Below, one piece after another: positions 60,881-64,000 of a stretch of 64,000 nucleotides of DNA. Numbering within the stretch: position 1 is the first letter of the stretch; each line of letters begins with the position of its first letter. Made by a program: the position numbers and the translations under genes. Origin of the DNA: Chitinophaga lutea (lineage in GTDB: Bacteria > Bacteroidota > Bacteroidia > Chitinophagales > Chitinophagaceae); NCBI RefSeq assembly GCF_003813775.1, contig NZ_RPDH01000002.1:2480001-2544000 (forward strand), written 5' to 3'. The notes under the pieces were generated by a model that worked only from the letters and a program-made list of their open reading frames with translations, did no database searches and was not told the DNA's origin.

Positions 60881-61648
60881 TCAGGCCACGGAAATTTTCG
60901 GCGGCGCCAGCAGGGAAAGCCCCACATACACGATGAAGATAAACGGCACCACGGCGAACCCCAGCACGGGGATGCCGGCAAGGGTGAGCGCGATCAGCAG
61001 GAAGCGCGGCCAGTTGTCCTTCACGCTGAAATTCTTGAATTTGAGGCTGATCATGGGATGTGAGCTCACCATCAGGTAACAGAGCGCCGCAATGATGCCG
61101 TAAAGCACCCATACGTTTTCCAGCCAGTGCGCGAGGTTGAAGGGATTGTTGAGCATGATGAGCGGGAAAGACGCTACCAGGAAACCGACAGCCGGGGTGG
61201 GTACGCCGATGAAGTTCTCGGATTGCCGCGTATCGAGGTTGAACACCGCCAGCCGGTACGCCGCGAAACAGGGTACCAGCAATGCCGGGGCGAGGTTGAG
61301 ATAAGACACGTCGAACACATCGGGCGTGCGCAAATAAGCGCTGCGGAGCAGGCGGAACAATATCATGCCCGGCACCACGCCGAACGACACCACGTCCGCC
61401 AGCGAATCCAGCTCCTTGCCGAGCGGCGACGATACTTTGAGCAGCCGCGCCACGAAACCGTCGAAAAAATCGATGATGCCGGCCAGCACCACCAGCCCTG
61501 ACGCCCAGTAGATGGGCTCGGGATTCGTGACGGTGTATTCGGTGTTGTTGAATTCTGCGATGTATTCCGGCGCATGAAGGATAAAAATGATCGCGAGCGC
61601 GCCGCAAAAAAGATTGGACAGGGTAAGGATGTTCGGAATTTGTTTCAT
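60881..61648 (-). CDS. pssA: CDP-diacylglycerol-serine O-phosphatidyltransferase
   Basis: The 255-residue membrane protein contains the CDP-alcohol phosphatidyltransferase motif: DGFVARLL, then GKELDSLADVVSFG, giving D-G-x2-A-R-x8-G-x3-D-x3-D with all catalytic acidic residues. About six to eight hydrophobic segments follow the pattern of the PssA type found in Gram-positives and Bacteroidota. It makes phosphatidylserine, the precursor of phosphatidylethanolamine. Its ATG lies in the fourth copy of a 78-79-bp repeat that fills the leader region. Confidence 0.93.
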   Translation of the reverse strand: MKQIPNILTLSNLFCGALAIIFILHAPEYIAEFNNTEYTVTNPEPIYWASGLVVLAGIIDFFDGFVARLLKVSSPLGKELDSLADVVSFGVVPGMILFRLLRSAYLRTPDVFDVSYLNLAPALLVPCFAAYRLAVFNLDTRQSENFIGVPTPAVGFLVASFPLIMLNNPFNLAHWLENVWVLYGIIAALCYLMVSSHPMISLKFKNFSVKDNWPRFLLIALTLAGIPVLGFAVVPFIFIVYVGLSLLAPPKISVA

Positions 61649-61886
61649 CAGCGTATTATTCGTCTTTTCAGTGGCCTGATGGAACTCTCACATGCGATTT
61701 GCTGTACCAGGCCGGTAAGCGTTTCATCAGTTTATCGTTCGTCTTTTCAATGGCCTGATGGAACTTACATATGCGATAGCAGCACCAGGCCGGCAAACGT
61801 TTCATCAGTTTATTGTTCGTCTTTTCAATGGCCTGATGGAACTTACATATGCGATTGCAGCACCAGGCCGGTAAACGTTTCATCAG
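61642..61886. repeat. 78-bp tandem repeats in the pssA leader
   Basis: GTTTCATCAG starts at 61642, 61721, 61799 and 61877 (periods 79, 78 and 78); three full units lie between. Units 2 and 3 are nearly identical. On the minus strand each copy reads CTGATGAAAC, and in the first copy this is the pssA start codon itself. Each unit can fold: GGCCTGATG pairs with CACCAGGCC, and GTTTCATCAG pairs with CTGATGGAAC. Confidence 0.93.
61668..61883 (-). CDS. Possible upstream ORF encoded by the pssA leader repeats
   Basis: A 71-codon frame runs from ATG 61883 to TGA at 61668, 19 nt before pssA. It consists of repeats of 26 residues beginning KLMKRLPAWCC and ending FHQAIEKTN. ATGs at 61883, 61805 and 61727 are all in this frame and share the sequence context of the pssA start. 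The 78-bp period keeps the frame open. It may be a leader peptide or simply a by-product of the repeat; codon bias is not convincing. Confidence 0.3.
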   Translation of the reverse strand: MKRLPAWCCNRICKFHQAIEKTNNKLMKRLPAWCCYRICKFHQAIEKTNDKLMKRLPAWYSKSHVRVPSGH

Positions 61887-61897
61887 TTTATCGTTAA

Positions 61898-61930
61898 CAC
61901 CGGAACCGGCCGCAATAGCCGGTTCCGGTG
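61898..61930. terminator. Hairpin after pepP
   Basis: CACCGGAACCGGC (61898-61910) and GCCGGTTCCGGTG (61918-61930) form a perfect 13-bp stem with a 7-nt loop, 13 nt after the pepP stop. No T-tract follows on the minus strand (TTAACGATAA), so it may be a weak terminator or processing site. Confidence 0.65.
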
Positions 61931-61943
61931 CCAATATACAGGA

Positions 61944-63236
61944 TTATGCTTTCATCAGGGCTTCAATTTCTTCCGCGGTGATGGGGATGTTTTGCATCAA
62001 ATCCACGTTTCCGCTTTTCTTCAGCCAGATATTGTTTTCAATCCGGACACCCATCTGCTCTTCTTCGATATAGATACCCGGCTCCACGGTCAGCACCGCG
62101 CCTTCGGGCAGCGGCTGGTGGAAAGAAGGCGCCAGGTCGTGCACATCCACGCCCAGGTGATGGGAAATACCATGGTAGAGATATTTACGGTAGGCAGGCG
62201 TCTCAGGGTCCTGGTTCTTGATATCGTTTTCCGTCAGCAGGCCGAGTTTCACAAACTCCTTACCGGCTTCCACGCCCACCATTTCGTGATATTTCGCAAT
62301 GGTGACGCCGGGGGCCAGGATGGATTTGGCGTAGTTGTGCAGGTGCAGGCAGGCGTTGTACACCTGGCGCTGACGGTCGGTAAACCTGCCGTTCACCGGC
62401 ACCGTGCGGGTAAGGTCCGCGTTATACCCGCCGTAAGCGGCGCCGAAGTCCATCAGGATCAGTTCGCCGTCTTTACACTCCTGGTTGTTGGACACATAGT
62501 GCAGCGTACGGGCCCTGTCGCCGGAAGCGAGGATGGAACTGTACGCTTCGCCGGTAGCGCGGTTGCGCAAAAATTCGTGCATGATCTCCGCATGGATTTC
62601 GTGCTCGAACACGCCGGGCTTGATGAAGGTCAACAGGCGGCGGAATGTTTTTTCCGTGATATCGATGGCCTGCTGGATGACTTTTATTTCCTGCTCCGTT
62701 TTTACGGCCCGCAGTTCTTTTAAAATGGGCGCGGAACGGAGATAGTTGTGCAGCGGATAGCGGGCGCGCAATTCTGTCGCGTACCGGTAGTCGCGCACGG
62801 GCACCAGGTTGGCCTTACGGTTGTTTTCGTTCGTGTTGAGATAGATGTTCTGCGCATCGTGGATCCAGGGCTGGAGCAGCGTGTCCAGGCTGTCGAGCCA
62901 CACGATGGTCTGAATCCCTGAAATGGCCTGTGCTTCTTCGCGGCGGAGGCGGTGGCCGTCCCACTTCTCCTTCAGCTCGTTAGGGCGCACCAGCACCAGT
63001 ACTTCGCGGTACTTGGGATCCGGGTTATCGGGGAACAATACCAGCATGGTATCTTCCTGGTCGATACCCGTGAGCCAGTACAAATCCGCATTCTGCTTAA
63101 AGGCATGCAATGCGTCGCCGTTGGTGGGCAACTCGTCGTTTGAATTGAATATGGCAATCGATCCCGGCTGCAGTTTAGCTTTGAAGCGCTCCCTGTTGTT
63201 GATAAAGAGCTGTTGGTCGAGCGGTAAATATTTCAT
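61944..63236 (-). CDS. pepP: Xaa-Pro aminopeptidase (M24B)
   Basis: The 430-residue protein has an AMP_N domain (about 1-140, FINNRERFKAKLQPGSIAIF) and a pita-bread metallopeptidase domain. The metal ligands are recognisable: Asp in LMDFGAAYGG and in YNADLTRTV, His in HGISHHLGVDVHD, and Glu in VEPGIYIEEEQ and GVRIENNI. It removes N-terminal residues preceding proline from peptides in the cytoplasm. A full Bacteroidota promoter precedes it, divergent from pckA. Confidence 0.94.
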   Translation of the reverse strand: MKYLPLDQQLFINNRERFKAKLQPGSIAIFNSNDELPTNGDALHAFKQNADLYWLTGIDQEDTMLVLFPDNPDPKYREVLVLVRPNELKEKWDGHRLRREEAQAISGIQTIVWLDSLDTLLQPWIHDAQNIYLNTNENNRKANLVPVRDYRYATELRARYPLHNYLRSAPILKELRAVKTEQEIKVIQQAIDITEKTFRRLLTFIKPGVFEHEIHAEIMHEFLRNRATGEAYSSILASGDRARTLHYVSNNQECKDGELILMDFGAAYGGYNADLTRTVPVNGRFTDRQRQVYNACLHLHNYAKSILAPGVTIAKYHEMVGVEAGKEFVKLGLLTENDIKNQDPETPAYRKYLYHGISHHLGVDVHDLAPSFHQPLPEGAVLTVEPGIYIEEEQMGVRIENNIWLKKSGNVDLMQNIPITAEEIEALMKA

Positions 63237-63266
63237 CTGTTTCTGTTTTCAAAAAGTATGAGGGCT

Positions 63267-63297
63267 CAAACTTACCGGAAAATCACCAACCGGCAAA
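63267..63297 (-). promoter_or_regulatory. Promoter of pepP
   Basis: On the minus strand TTTG (63297-63294) and TAAGTTTG (63274-63267, exact -7) are 19 bp apart, 30 nt before the ATG. Confidence 0.75.
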
Positions 63298-63468
63298 AAC
63301 GCATCGCGGCGTTTCAAGCGGCGGAGCCGTTCGATAATTAACAAATAAATATTCCCGCGGTCCTTTGATTTTCCGGCAAATTGAAATCGAATGAATTAGA
63401 TAATATCTAAAAACAACCCTCAAAACCATTGATTTTACAGGAAATTAAGTGGTGCAACATCCATAAAA

Positions 63469-63498
63469 TTTGATAATATCAAAAAAAGCATAGATTTG
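63469..63498 (+). promoter_or_regulatory. Promoter of pckA
   Basis: TTTG at 63469-63472 and the exact -7 TAGATTTG at 63491-63498 are 18 bp apart, 26 nt before the ATG at 63525. Confidence 0.78.
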
Positions 63499-63524
63499 CT
63501 CATACACCAAAACAATCTTTCTTT

Positions 63525-64000
63525 ATGCAAATCAGCAGTGTAAGAGATACACTCAGAGAATTGCGGGATCTTGGCATAGAGAACATCGCCGATGTACATT
63601 ACCAATTGCCGCCTGAGGAGTTAACAGCGCAGACACTGGCATTGCACCAGGGTTGCCAGACAGATACCGGCGCATTGATGGTCAATACCGGCGAGTTCAC
63701 CGGCCGCTCCCCTAAAGACAAGTTTATCGTCAAAGACCAGCTCACCGCCAACTCCGTGAACTGGAACGATTTCAACCAACCATTTTCCGCAGAGCATTTC
63801 GAAAAGCTGTACCAGAAAATCACCCGCTACTTTACCGGCAAACCGGTGTGGGTGAGGGACTGCCAGGCCTGCGCCGACCCTGCCTACCGCGTCAATGTGC
63901 GCGTGATCACGGAAAGCCCCTGGGCCAGCCTTTTTGCATATAACATGTTTCTCCGGCCTTCTGAAGACGAGCTGGAGCACACGGAACCGGAATGGACGGT
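63525..64000 (+). CDS. pckA: Phosphoenolpyruvate carboxykinase (ATP), N-terminal part
   Basis: The gene runs off the window; 158 residues are visible from ATG 63525 (MQISSVRDTLRELRDLG). VNTGEFTGRSPKDKFIV is the conserved N-terminal motif of ATP-type PEP carboxykinases, and WVRDCQACADPAYRVNVRVITE with WASLFAYNMFLRP follows the family. The enzyme converts oxaloacetate and ATP to PEP and CO2, linking the TCA cycle to gluconeogenesis. The ATP-binding P-loop lies beyond the window. It has a consensus promoter. Confidence 0.95.
   Translation, partial: MQISSVRDTLRELRDLGIENIADVHYQLPPEELTAQTLALHQGCQTDTGALMVNTGEFTGRSPKDKFIVKDQLTANSVNWNDFNQPFSAEHFEKLYQKITRYFTGKPVWVRDCQACADPAYRVNVRVITESPWASLFAYNMFLRPSEDELEHTEPEWT

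Noticed and set aside
61642..61886. CRISPR array
   Set aside because: The repeat units are contiguous 78-79 bp copies with no unique spacers and no cas genes nearby.

Overview
The window comes from a Bacteroidota chromosome, most likely Chitinophagaceae (Chitinophaga or a close relative). The evidence is: type IX secretion (T9SS) C-terminal sorting domains, PorP/SprF outer-membrane proteins paired with giant PKD-repeat surface proteins, almost no Shine-Dalgarno sequences, many promoters of the Bacteroidota type (TTTG or TTG near -33, TAnnTTTG near -7), a eukaryote-type citrate synthase, and 11-bp-period intergenic repeats. I see no rRNA, tRNA, CRISPR array, prophage or intact insertion sequence. 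Most of the window is core chromosome in short operons.

Layout. 1-3980: nucleotide-sugar operon (ugd fragment, UDP-xylose synthase, rfbB, rfbC, rfbD) making UDP-glucuronate, UDP-xylose and dTDP-rhamnose for surface polysaccharide. 3983-11035: LolD-like ATPase, small acidic protein, fabI, recN, a TPR lipoprotein-like or periplasmic protein, and the zinc-ribbon/Nif3 pair. 11105-14556: M32 carboxypeptidase, a 600-bp repeat-rich gap, a rhodanese-thioredoxin fusion and a TPMT-like methyltransferase. 14769-24057: surface locus with two giant PKD proteins carrying type B sorting domains, a PorP/SprF protein, and a tiny secreted protein that is almost only a type A sorting domain. 24371-28563: two rRNA methyltransferase-type genes flanking grpE-dnaJ. 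28608-38255: two sodium:solute symporters, a VWA protein, hpt, a LysM glucosaminidase, an O-methyltransferase, a LOG protein and an FAD oxidoreductase. 38407-43740: second surface locus (beta-barrel protein, PorP/SprF, SBBP/PKD giant). 43933-51742: recG, gltA, lptG, tgt, a glycosyltransferase and rsmG. 52120-57565: ECF sigma factor with small partner genes, DinB-like protein, outer-membrane-like protein, patatin and M1 peptidase. 57740-59568: GH46 chitosanase-like protein plus an orphan contractile-injection-system tape-measure-like protein. 59837-64000: rsmI, purS, pssA behind a tandem-repeat leader, pepP, and the start of pckA.

The best candidates for something new are the two-gene GH46/tape-measure module, the 78-bp tandem repeats in front of pssA that copy the pssA start region and encode an upstream ORF, the stand-alone T9SS sorting-domain protein, and a recurring arrangement in which the -7 promoter element lies only 5-6 nt before the start codon, suggesting leaderless mRNAs. 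Function calls rest on motif reading alone; no database search was run.
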